In this document: piece by piece, positions 51,224-58,842 of the stretch
How the letters are laid out: the number at the start of each line of letters is the position of its first letter
Numbering within the stretch: the stretch's first letter is position 1
Assembly: GCA_963775695.1 (NCBI GenBank)
Contig: CAVZJU010000009.1
Coordinates: 186,001 to 250,000 of the forward strand
Origin: DATBLE01 sp963775695
GTDB taxonomy: Bacteria > Actinomycetota > Thermoleophilia > Gaiellales > Gaiellaceae
Reading direction: 5' to 3'
DNA: 64,000 bases
The notes under the pieces: model-generated
Seen by the model: only the letters and a program-made list of their open reading frames with translations
What the model was told of the DNA's origin: nothing
Database searches by the model: none
Program-made: the position numbers and the translations under genes

Positions 51224-52156
51224 CTAACGCCCGGCCAGGTACCGGTGTGCCGCGATCGCCGCGGTCGCGCCGTCACCGGCGGCGGTGATCGCCTGGCCTG
51301 CGGAGTCGGCCCGGACATCGCCGGCGGCGAACAGGCCGGCGAGGTCGGTCCGCATCGACGGGTCCGTCGCGACGCGTCCGTGCTCGTCGCGCGCGACGAG
51401 CCCGTCGAGGAGCTCTGTGTTCGGCACCCGCCCGACGTGGACGAAGACACCGGCCACCTCCACCGTCGACGACTCGCCGCTTCCAAGGTCGCGCAGCCGC
51501 AGGCCCTCGACGCGGCCGTCGCCGAGGATCTCCTCGACGACGGTCCGGCGGCGGATCTCGACGTACGCGCGCTCGAGCACGCGGCGCGCGTAGGCCTCCT
51601 GCCCGCCGAAGGACTCTGCGGAGTCGATCAGCACGACCTGGACGTCGTGGCTCTCGAGTTCGAGCGCCTCCAGGAGCGCCGAGTCGCCGCCGCCGACCAT
51701 GGCGACGCTTTGCCCCCGGAAGAGCGGCCCGTCGCAGCTCGCGCAGTGGCTGAGCCCCTTGCCCTCGAGCTCGTCCTCGCGCGGCAGCCCGAGCTTGCGC
51801 GGCCTCGAGCCGGTGGCGACGATCACCGCGGCAGCCGTGATCTCCCGCGAGTCGGTCGCCACGCGCCAGTCGTCGCCGCGGCGTGCGATGCTCGTCGCCT
51901 CGGCCGGCTCGAGGGTTGCGCCCGCGTTCGCCGCCTGCTCCTGGAGCCGCGGGCCGAAGTCGAAGCCCGCTATGCCTTCCGGGAAGCCGGGGAAGTCCTC
52001 GATCCGCTCGGTGTTCAGGATCGCGCCGCCCATGCAGAGCGGGTCGATCAGCAACGTGCTCCGCCCGTGACGGGCGGCGAAGAGCGCGGCCGTCAGCCCC
52101 GCGGGCCCTCCGCCTGCGACGACGATCTCGAAGTCAGCCGCGCTCCGGTCGCTCAC
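51224..52156 (-). CDS. Thioredoxin-reductase-like FAD/NAD(P)H disulfide oxidoreductase
   Basis: 310 residues from GTG 52156. FAD motif VVAGGGPAGLTAALFAARHG, redox-active HCASCDGPLF (CxxC), NADPH motif VAMVGGGDSALLEALELES and the C-terminal FAD motif GLFAAGDVRADSAGQ. It has the size and order of low-molecular-weight TrxB; the N-terminal MGGAILNTERIEDFPG differs from the standard MGGQLxxTxxVENFPG. It converges on selenoprotein copy 2 with seven bases between stops, and could supply electrons to it. Confidence 0.9.
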   Translation of the reverse strand: MSDRSAADFEIVVAGGGPAGLTAALFAARHGRSTLLIDPLCMGGAILNTERIEDFPGFPEGIAGFDFGPRLQEQAANAGATLEPAEATSIARRGDDWRVATDSREITAAAVIVATGSRPRKLGLPREDELEGKGLSHCASCDGPLFRGQSVAMVGGGDSALLEALELESHDVQVVLIDSAESFGGQEAYARRVLERAYVEIRRRTVVEEILGDGRVEGLRLRDLGSGESSTVEVAGVFVHVGRVPNTELLDGLVARDEHGRVATDPSMRTDLAGLFAAGDVRADSAGQAITAAGDGATAAIAAHRYLAGR

Positions 52157-52168
52157 TCGCCGCCGAGT

Positions 52169-53125
52169 CTAGGCCGAGACGGCGCTGACCGGCAGCGGGG
52201 TGGGGACGGGCACCGGGGCAAGGGCGGGGAGGACGCCGATCGGCACGAACGGCTCGACCGCTCGCTCGAAGACGTCACGGCCGTCGAGCGTGTACTCGTC
52301 CGTGAAGTCGACGGCGCCGTTGATCTCGATCACGCGCCAGCCGTCGTCGGCGGGGAGAAGGTCGACGCCGACCAGGTCGCCGTTGACGGCCACGGCAGCG
52401 GCCACCGCCAGGCCGCATGCCTCGAGCGACGGCGTCGCCGGCCGGCGCGTGCCGCCGAGAGCGATATTCGTGCGCCACTCGCCGGGCGCGGCGACGCGCT
52501 CGACCGCGCCGATGACGGTTCCTGCCGAGACGATCAGGCGGAGGTCGAATCCGCTCGGCGGAACCAGTTCCTGGACGAGTGCGCCGTGCCGCCGGAACCA
52601 GGGCCGCCGGAGGAGATGCAGCAGGCACGCCCGCAGCTCCGCCCGCGACTCGCAGAGGTGGACGTCACGGCCCCAGCTCCCGAAACGCGGCTTGACCACG
52701 TACGGAGGCTCGAATCCCGGCGAGCCTTCCTCGCCCGTCAGATGGGCCGCGCGTGGCTGCGGGACCGGAGCGGCGTGGAGCAGGAGCGCGGTGGCGAGCT
52801 TGTCGTGCGTCGCCATCAGCGTGTCGGCGTCGTTGACGACGCCGACGCCCCGGTCGCGTAGCCGGCGCAGACGGCCCAACCCAGGCTGGACGCCGTCGAG
52901 CGTCGGCCGAACGTCGAGCCGGCCGAGCACCACGTCGCCGGGCCGCGCGCGCTCCTCGGCGAGCTCGGGCGATCCGACCAGTGGCTGCGTCCCGGCGGCG
53001 GCGAACGCGGCCCGCAGCCGCTCGTTCGTCGGCGAGGCGGGCGAGCCAACGATGAACACCGTCGGCGCAGGCGTTCCGGGCCGCCGTTTGTGGGGCGCCG
53101 AGATCATTGCCCGGAAGAAAAGCAT
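52169..53125 (-). CDS. RimK/LysX-like ATP-grasp protein
   Basis: 318 residues from ATG 53125 (ATG 53107 is an alternative). The ATP-grasp elements: VNDADTLMATHDKLATALLL, PPYVVKPRFGSWGRDVHL, ALVQELVPPSGFDLRLIVSAG, and the Mg-binding DGWRVIEINGAVDF. The closest groups are LysX and RimK, which add amino acids to a carboxylate. Here it is last in a row with the TrxR-like gene on the same strand. Substrate unknown. The Pro-rich C-terminus (PVPVPTPLPVS) is unusual. Confidence 0.85.
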   Translation of the reverse strand: MLFFRAMISAPHKRRPGTPAPTVFIVGSPASPTNERLRAAFAAAGTQPLVGSPELAEERARPGDVVLGRLDVRPTLDGVQPGLGRLRRLRDRGVGVVNDADTLMATHDKLATALLLHAAPVPQPRAAHLTGEEGSPGFEPPYVVKPRFGSWGRDVHLCESRAELRACLLHLLRRPWFRRHGALVQELVPPSGFDLRLIVSAGTVIGAVERVAAPGEWRTNIALGGTRRPATPSLEACGLAVAAAVAVNGDLVGVDLLPADDGWRVIEINGAVDFTDEYTLDGRDVFERAVEPFVPIGVLPALAPVPVPTPLPVSAVSA

Positions 53126-53203
53126 GCATTGCGAGAGAATGCGGTCAAGGGCAGGTGAATTTCCGGTGACCGTAGGCTCGCTCGGAACGCTGCGCCCCGG
53201 ACG

Positions 53204-53785
53204 TCAGCTCGAAGCGTCGTCCGCCCGGCGGTAGATCTGGATCTGAACGCCGTCCTCGCCGACGGTCCGGCTCTCGACGAGCTCGAGCTTGCGCCGGTCG
53301 ATCCCATCCGGGAACAGGCGCCTGCCGCGGCCGAGGATCGTCGGAAAGACCATCAGGCGCAGCTCGTCGACCAGGTCGGCCTCGAGCAGCGTGCGGACGA
53401 GGGTGCCGCTACCGGCGACGAGGATCGTGCCGTCGGTCTCCTCCTTGAGCTTCTCGATCTGCTCGGCGACGTCGGCCGAGACGACGGTCGTGTTCTGCCA
53501 TTCCGGGTCGGTGAGCGTCGTCGAGACGACCACCTTCGGATCGGCATTGAGCTTGTCGGCGAACGGCCCGTCGCGGGAGGGCCAGGCAGCGGCGAAGCCC
53601 TCGAAGGTCACCCGTCCGAGCAGCTGCACCTCGGCCTCCATGAGCTCGTCGAGCTTGAACGTATTGCCCTCGTCGCCCCGGTCGTACTCGAACGTCCAGC
53701 CGCCGTGCTCGTACCCCTCCGCGCCGCCCGGATCCTCGAACACCCCGTCGACGGAGACGAACTCAGTGACCACCAGCTTGCCCAT
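53204..53785 (-). CDS. RibD C-terminal / dihydrofolate-reductase-like protein 1
   Basis: 193 residues from ATG 53785 with AAAGGAG upstream. KLVVTEFVSVDGVFEDPGG, LLGRVTFEGFAAAWPS, ILVAGSGTLVRTLLEADLVD and PTILGRGRRLFPDG are signatures of the YyaP/YwjB-type DHFR-like family. They bind NADPH but their substrate is not known. The neighbour upstream (53818-54414) is of the same superfamily. Confidence 0.9.
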   Translation of the reverse strand: MGKLVVTEFVSVDGVFEDPGGAEGYEHGGWTFEYDRGDEGNTFKLDELMEAEVQLLGRVTFEGFAAAWPSRDGPFADKLNADPKVVVSTTLTDPEWQNTTVVSADVAEQIEKLKEETDGTILVAGSGTLVRTLLEADLVDELRLMVFPTILGRGRRLFPDGIDRRKLELVESRTVGEDGVQIQIYRRADDASS

Positions 53786-53817
53786 TCGATGCTCCTTTCT
53801 CCGTTTGGCGCTGTTGC

Positions 53818-54414
53818 TCAGCGCTTTACCCGATAGTCGATGAACGTCGCGTACGGCGACTGCCGGACACCGAGCTGTTCCAGCTCGAGCGAGCGCGAAA
53901 ACCCCTCGAACAGGCGCTTGCCGCCGCCGAGGATCACCGGCGCGACGATGATCGTGAGCTCGTCGACCAGGCCGGCCTCGAGCGCCTGGCGGATCACGTC
54001 GGCGCCTCCCATCACGTGGACGTCTTTGCCGCCGGCGGCTTCCCTGGCCTGCTCGACGGCTTCTGGGACGCCGGAGACGAAGGTGAACCCGGCGCCGTCG
54101 GGTTCCTCCTCGGGCCGGTGCGTGACGATGAAGAGCGGCAATTTCCACGGGTTCTCGCCGCCCCAGTGCCCGGCCGCCTCGTAGGTCCAGCGTCCCGCGA
54201 CGACTGCTCCGATGCGTGTGAGCACATCCGCGAGCCAGGCGGCGTCCTCGCCCGTCGCCTCGCCTCTCGGCTCCTCGTCATACGTCCACGGCCCCCCGAA
54301 CACCCAGTGGTGCAGGCGCTCGCCGCCTTCGCCGAGTCCCTTGCCCGGGCCATCGTCCGGCCCGGCGACGTAACCGTCGGCTGATGTCGTGATTCCCGCC
54401 AGCACCTTCGTCAT
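53818..54414 (-). CDS. RibD C-terminal / dihydrofolate-reductase-like protein 2
   Basis: 198 residues from ATG 54414 (AAGGGGGA upstream). Starts KVLAGITTSADGYVAGPDDG; also VVAGRWTYEAAGHWG, HVMGGADVIRQALEAGLVDE and APVILGGGKRLFEG. Same superfamily as protein 1 but only distantly related to it, so the pair is not a recent duplication. Spacing of 32 bases suggests one transcript. Confidence 0.9.
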   Translation of the reverse strand: MTKVLAGITTSADGYVAGPDDGPGKGLGEGGERLHHWVFGGPWTYDEEPRGEATGEDAAWLADVLTRIGAVVAGRWTYEAAGHWGGENPWKLPLFIVTHRPEEEPDGAGFTFVSGVPEAVEQAREAAGGKDVHVMGGADVIRQALEAGLVDELTIIVAPVILGGGKRLFEGFSRSLELEQLGVRQSPYATFIDYRVKR

Positions 54415-54549
54415 CGGAGCGTCCCCCTTCGTGGTCGCACGACTCATTCTCCCGTCAGACTCGGGTCGCGGCCGAGACTCATCGCGCGTCGTCCCTCCCG
54501 TGGAGATCGACTACGGTTCGGCGAGATCCCGCGGACGAAGGAGACGGAC

Positions 54550-55146
54550 ATGGCCATGGAACACCGGGCGCTGAAAGTGGCGCCGATGATCGCCGACGAG
54601 CACCAGACGGTCTCAACCGACAGCCTGCCCGAGAGCACGCAGGAGACCGGGCCGGTGCAGATGCTGGTGATCGGCTTCAACGACCCGAAGTTCGAGGGCC
54701 AGATCCGGGCAGAACTCGATCGGCTCAGGGACAACGACGTGGTCAGGCTGATCGACGCGGTCGTCGTCCAGAAAGACGACGAGGGCAACGTCGAGCGCAT
54801 GCAGATGAGCGACCTGACCGTCGACGAGGCGATCGACCTGGGGGCGAAGGCCGGCGCCCTGATCGGCCTGGGTTTCGGGGCAGACGAGGAGAGCATGCGG
54901 ACCGGTGCGCTGCTCGGCGCGGCGGAGGGCTCGGACGGCCACCTGCTCGACGCCGACGCCTGGTTCGTCGACGACGTGATCCCGAACGGCTCCGCGGCCG
55001 CGATCGCCCTGGTCGAGCACCGCTGGGCGATCCCGCTGCGCGAATCCATCTGGGACGCAGGCGGATTCCATCTGGCGGACGCGTGGGTGCACCCGGAGGA
55101 CCTGGTCCGAATCGGCGTGCGCGCCTCGGAAGAGACGAGCTCGTAG
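54550..55146 (+). CDS. DUF1269/DUF6325-like protein of unknown function
   Basis: 198 residues from ATG 54550 with AAGGAG six bases upstream. PVQMLVIGFNDPKFEGQI, LRDNDVVRLIDAVVVQKD and the Gly/Ala-rich GAKAGALIGLGFGADEESM recall a family of membrane-linked stress proteins. It is divergent from the DHFR-like pair. A hairpin terminator follows. Confidence 0.75.
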   Translation: MAMEHRALKVAPMIADEHQTVSTDSLPESTQETGPVQMLVIGFNDPKFEGQIRAELDRLRDNDVVRLIDAVVVQKDDEGNVERMQMSDLTVDEAIDLGAKAGALIGLGFGADEESMRTGALLGAAEGSDGHLLDADAWFVDDVIPNGSAAAIALVEHRWAIPLRESIWDAGGFHLADAWVHPEDLVRIGVRASEETSS

Positions 55147-55183
55147 GTAGAGCTGCCTTTCGCTGGAGTTGGCGAGAGGCCCC

Positions 55184-55205
55184 GGGACAGGCTAAAGCCT
55201 GTCCC
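55184..55205 (+). terminator. Terminator hairpin
   Basis: A perfect 10-bp stem GGGACAGGCT / AGCCTGTCCC with AA between, followed by TTCTCC, 38 bases after the preceding stop. Confidence 0.7.
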
Positions 55206-55347
55206 TTCTCCTCCCGCATTTCGAGGCAGGGCGAGGCAGTAGCCCAGAGGGTCAGTCTTCAGCCTGACCGTAGCTTTTCGAACTGTCACGACGCTGCCTC
55301 GAAGAAACCGGCTGGCGTCCGGAGCAGATCGAGGTGATACTCCCCGC

Positions 55348-55842
55348 GTGTCCGGCGGGCCGGACGTGATCGTGAAGCGGGCGCTGCTCCTCGCCATCGT
55401 CCTGGCGGCGATCGGTCTGGTCGTGGGAGCCGACCCGGCCAAGCCGGCCGCGGGCGTCTGCCGTCCCACGCTCTCGCAAGGCGGCGGCCCGTTCGACGCG
55501 AGGGCCGCTCCGCCGCCGCGGCGGGCCCGCATCGGCCGAGGGCACGTGCTGACCGGCCGTATCCTGCGCACCCCCGACTGCAGGCCGGTCAGGGGCGCGG
55601 TCGTCGAGTTCTGGCAAGAGAGCCCGAACGGCGTCTACGACCGGCGCGGCCATGCGGCCGTGATCACGGGCCAGGCCGGGACGTTCAGGTTCGAAGGCCC
55701 GGTGCCGCCCGGCGGCTTCCGCGGGCCGCACATCCACATCCACGTCAGCGCCGCCGGCTACGACGACTTCGTCACCACCTACCTGCTCGCCCGCGGCGAG
55801 CGGCAGGGGCGGGTCACGATCGTCCTCTCGTCGGCGCTCTAG
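55348..55842 (+). CDS. Secreted intradiol-dioxygenase-like protein
   Basis: 164 residues from GTG 55348. A signal segment (ALLLAIVLAAIGLVVG) is followed by LTGRILRTPDCRPVRGAVVE, NGVYDRRGH, FEGPVPPGGFRGPHIHIHVS, the fold and HIHIH metal site of intradiol ring-cleavage dioxygenases, at about half their usual length. One Tyr ligand (NGVY) and the His pair are present; the other Tyr is less sure. It may be a secreted, shortened relative with lignin- or aromatic-directed activity, or a non-catalytic carrier. Confidence 0.78.
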   Translation: MSGGPDVIVKRALLLAIVLAAIGLVVGADPAKPAAGVCRPTLSQGGGPFDARAAPPPRRARIGRGHVLTGRILRTPDCRPVRGAVVEFWQESPNGVYDRRGHAAVITGQAGTFRFEGPVPPGGFRGPHIHIHVSAAGYDDFVTTYLLARGERQGRVTIVLSSAL

Positions 55843-55948
55843 CGACTCCTACGAAGCTCTCAGCTTCCGGCAAGGCTGCTCTCAGGTTGCGGGGCGAAGG
55901 TCGTGGTGCGTCCGGATCGGGCGTGAATCGACCGAAAGGAGTCCAGCG

Positions 55949-56380
55949 ATGGACACGAACCGCCGCACCATGCGGATCGTCGCTGCCGCCGCCCTCGCGC
56001 TCGGAGTCGCGGGCGGAAGCTACGGGATCGCCAGTGCGGCGAGCGGCTCGGGCTCGAGCTCCGGCCCGGCCACCGTGCCGTCGATCGCCGCGCAGGCCGG
56101 CCGGCCGCAGGGCTGGGGCCCGCAGCGCTCCGACGAGACGCTGCTCACGAGTGACACCGCGAGCAAGGTGCGGGCGGCCGCGGTCGCGAAGGAGCCGAAC
56201 GCGACCGTCAGCCGTGTCGAGACCGATGCCGACGGCCATGCCGCCTACGAGGTGCACATGGTCCGCTCGGACGGAACGCTCGTCACGGTCTACGTCGACA
56301 AGCAGTTCGAGGTCGTCGGCGTGGAGACCGGGATGGCCGGCCCCGCAGCTCGGCCGGCTCCCGGCCGTCGGACGGCGTAG
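55949..56380 (+). CDS. Secreted PepSY-like domain protein
   Basis: 143 residues from ATG 55949 with AAAGGAG upstream. Signal peptide (AAALALGVAGGSYGIASAA), a linker rich in Gly/Ser, then KVRAAAVAKEPNATVSRVET, YEVHMVRSDGTLVTVYVD, which is one PepSY-type repeat. PepSY domains often inhibit or guide secreted proteins. No partner is evident. Confidence 0.78.
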   Translation: MDTNRRTMRIVAAAALALGVAGGSYGIASAASGSGSSSGPATVPSIAAQAGRPQGWGPQRSDETLLTSDTASKVRAAAVAKEPNATVSRVETDADGHAAYEVHMVRSDGTLVTVYVDKQFEVVGVETGMAGPAARPAPGRRTA

Positions 56381-56491
56381 CGACGACGGCGGGCCTACCG
56401 CGCGAGTGGGCCCCGCCGTTGCCTACGCGGACGTAATGTTCCGGCGTCGCGCGAGACAAAGACGGCGGGCAATCCCAAAAGGAGGCGGAAG

Positions 56492-56776
56492 ATGGCACTT
56501 GCACGGGTCGTCGAGTTCGACGGAGTCTCGAAGGACCGGCTCGACCAGATGAGGCAGGAGATGGAGGGAACCGCGCCGCCCGAAGGCGTCCCGGTCAAGG
56601 AGCTGATCGTGCTCCACGACGCCGACGCCGACAAGGCGGTCGTCGTCGTCTTCTTCGACAGCGAAGAGGACTACCGGCAGGGCGATGCGGCGCTGAACGC
56701 GATGCCGGCCGACGACACGCCCGGCAAGCGCTCCTCGGTCAAGAAGTACGACGTCGTCCACCGCCAGACGGTCTGA
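56492..56776 (+). CDS. Small ABM/dimeric-barrel-like hypothetical protein
   Basis: 94 residues from ATG 56492 with AAAAGGAGG upstream. ARVVEFDGVSKDRLDQMRQE and AVVVVFFDSEEDYRQGDAAL look like a ferredoxin-like dimeric barrel. Function unknown. A T-tailed hairpin follows. Confidence 0.72.
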   Translation: MALARVVEFDGVSKDRLDQMRQEMEGTAPPEGVPVKELIVLHDADADKAVVVVFFDSEEDYRQGDAALNAMPADDTPGKRSSVKKYDVVHRQTV

Positions 56777-56786
56777 GCCAGCCGGC

Positions 56787-56820
56787 GCGGCCCGGGCGCC
56801 TCACGTGCTCGGGCCGCTTT
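56787..56820 (+). terminator. Intrinsic terminator
   Basis: GCGGCCCG (56787-56794) with CGGGCCGC (56810-56817) followed by TTTCTT, ten bases past the stop of the barrel-like gene. Confidence 0.8.
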
Positions 56821-56918
56821 CTTCGGCTGACCTGTCCCAGATGAAACCGAAGCCCGGCTCGCGGCGGGCTTCAGAGGCTGAAACGGGCTTGTGGCCCATG
56901 GCCGGATCCGCGGTCGTC

Positions 56919-57107
56919 TCAGGCGGCTCGCGTGCCGACGACCCGTCGATTGGTGTCTTCGACTGCGCGCACGTTGGCGTATGCGACTGCCTCGCCGTGC
57001 GTGTACTCCAGTTCTCGGCGTGCGAAGCGGTACCAGTCGATCCAGGTCGTCAGGCGACGGTCGCCCATATGTTCAGTGAAGCACTCGAAAGGTGAAGGCG
57101 GGGACAA
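56919..57107 (-). CDS. Possible small hypothetical protein
   Basis: 62 codons from TTG 57107, or 49 from ATG 57068. GDRRLTTWIDWYRFARRELE and HGEAVAYANVRAVEDTN are aromatic-rich and protein-like, but no ribosome site is seen. The remaining part of the 56.8-57.2 kb gap holds no other gene that I can see. Confidence 0.4.
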   Translation of the reverse strand: MSPPSPFECFTEHMGDRRLTTWIDWYRFARRELEYTHGEAVAYANVRAVEDTNRRVVGTRAA

Positions 57108-57172
57108 GCATCAGTAAGGATTCGGAGAAACGAGGCCGGAGCTTGAGTTCGTCACCCATGCGCCCGTAGGCG

Positions 57173-57198
57173 CCGTGGGGCGCCCGCACGCCCCACGG
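57173..57198 (-). terminator. Hairpin past the CHRD gene
   Basis: CCGTGGGGC (57173-57181) pairs with GCCCCACGG (57190-57198). It lies just downstream of the minus-strand CHRD gene's stop and may end its transcript. Confidence 0.55.
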
Positions 57199-57212
57199 TT
57201 CGTGCTTCGAAG

Positions 57213-58169
57213 CTAGGGAAGCTGCGCGCGGATCGCGCCCGCGGGGTGCTCCTTCGTGTGGACGTTCACGTAGTACCCGGTCGGGTTCGCCAGGATGTCG
57301 TCGACGATCGCGGGGGTCGACGTCTGGCAGCCGCTGGAGTTGCCGTCGGCGCCCGGCGCAGTGAACGGGACGACCACGGGTCCGTTCACGCCCGCGCCGC
57401 CCTTGTGGATGTGCGCCGCGACCGTCGGCAGGGTCACGTTCGCCGCATGCAGCCGGTAGCAGACGGTGGAGATGTCCTTCAGGATCCTGAGCACGGCCGT
57501 GCCCGTCGCGTTCGGCTCGGACGAGCCGTTCAGATCGAACGAGTAAACCGTGCCGAAGTCCGCCGTCGAGGTGCCGGTCAGCTGGCCGCGGACCGCCCCA
57601 GCGGGGGACTCGGCCGTGTGGACGTTGGCGTAGAAGCCGGCCGGCGCGGCGAGGATCGCCTTGACGAGCGGCCGCGCCGTCGCCGCGCAGCCGCTCGAGG
57701 TGCCGGCTGCCGTCGGCGTCGTCAGCGGGATCACCACTGGACCCGCCACCCCGGCCGCGCCGCGGTGGATGTGCGCGGCAACCGCCGGCGGCAGGTTCGC
57801 AGCCGTGATCTGGTAGCAGACCTGGCCCTGTCCGGCCCGGAGATGGAACTGGGCAGTCGCGGTCGCGACCGGATCGCCGGCGGGGGTCTCGGCGTTACCG
57901 GTCATGGCAACGGCGAACGCCCGGCCGCCGGACGTCGGGCTCAGCACAATCTTCGGACACGCGCCGGCCCGAGCCGGGACGATGTCCGCGGGGCGCTTGA
58001 GCGCGGCTCGGAGTGCCGCTCCCGAGACGCGTTGCTTCACGTACGGATTCGTTTTCGACGCCGTGCGGTGGCAGATCGTCGTCTTGGCGGCGGTCGTGCG
58101 CGCGCTCGCCGCCGTCAACGCGATCCCCGCGCAGCACAACGCCACGAGGAGAAGAGCGAACGGCTTCAT
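57213..58169 (-). CDS. Secreted protein with two CHRD domains
   Basis: 318 residues from ATG 58169 with AGGAGGG upstream. Signal peptide (FALLLVALCCAGIALTAASA). Domain 1 (~90-200) and domain 2 (~205-318) each have the CHRD pattern: VCYQITAANLPPAVAAHIHR then FYANVHTAESPAGAVRGQL; and VCYRLHAANVTLPTVAAHIH then YYVNVHTKEHPAGAIRAQL. CHRD domains bind metals or ligands at cell surfaces; the His-rich AHIHxG motif is kept in both. The role is unknown. Confidence 0.92.
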   Translation of the reverse strand: MKPFALLLVALCCAGIALTAASARTTAAKTTICHRTASKTNPYVKQRVSGAALRAALKRPADIVPARAGACPKIVLSPTSGGRAFAVAMTGNAETPAGDPVATATAQFHLRAGQGQVCYQITAANLPPAVAAHIHRGAAGVAGPVVIPLTTPTAAGTSSGCAATARPLVKAILAAPAGFYANVHTAESPAGAVRGQLTGTSTADFGTVYSFDLNGSSEPNATGTAVLRILKDISTVCYRLHAANVTLPTVAAHIHKGGAGVNGPVVVPFTAPGADGNSSGCQTSTPAIVDDILANPTGYYVNVHTKEHPAGAIRAQLP

Positions 58170-58323
58170 GTCCCTCCTTCTGAAGTCGAGCGAGGGCTTG
58201 CCTGTCGCCCGTTAGCTACGCCGCGGGCGGGTGTGCGGATTGCGCCGGAGGTGCGGTTAACCGAACCCTGCGACGCAGGCTGGCAGCACTGCGCCGGCGC
58301 GGTCGCGCCGCCATCCTCTCCAG

Positions 58324-58842
58324 ATGAGGGTTCCGTGCGCTCCCGAGATCCGGACGCTGCAGCCGGCGGCGGGGCCGACGCTGCACGTGCGACCGCTCCG
58401 CCACGGCGAGGCGCGCACCGTGATGCGCCTGTTCGAGCGCCTGAGCGAGCGCTCGAGGCGCGCCCGCTTCAACGGCGCCAAGCCGTGCCTGAACCGCTCG
58501 GAGCTGAGGCGGCTGGCGTCGATCGACCGCGACCGCCACGCGCTCGTCGCGTATGCCGAGGGCGACCCGGAGCCGGTCGCGATCGCGCGGCTCGTGCGAG
58601 ACGGCCGCAGCGCCGAGGTCGCCTTCGCGGTGGCCGACGACTACCAGCAGCGCGGCATCGGCTCGGCGCTCGTCGCGGAGCTGGTGGGGGATGCGCGGGC
58701 GGCCGGGATCAGCGAGATCAACGCACTGGTGGCTCGGGACAACTCCGCCGCGCTGGCGATCGTCCGCCGGGTCGCCCGGGTGCTCGCCGTCTGCTTCGAC
58801 GGCCCGGACCTCACGATCCGCGCGGCGATCGCCGACTGCTAG
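58324..58842 (+). CDS. GNAT-family acetyltransferase
   Basis: 172 residues from ATG 58324. Acetyl-CoA motif A is AFAVADDYQQRGIGSALVAE; IARLVRDGRSAEV precedes it. The N-terminus (LHVRPLRHGEARTVMRLFER) is like the short GNAT domain of acetate-CoA ligase-type protein acylases. Its stop shares a CTAG with the sortase-fusion gene on the opposite strand. Confidence 0.88.
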   Translation: MRVPCAPEIRTLQPAAGPTLHVRPLRHGEARTVMRLFERLSERSRRARFNGAKPCLNRSELRRLASIDRDRHALVAYAEGDPEPVAIARLVRDGRSAEVAFAVADDYQQRGIGSALVAELVGDARAAGISEINALVARDNSAALAIVRRVARVLAVCFDGPDLTIRAAIADC

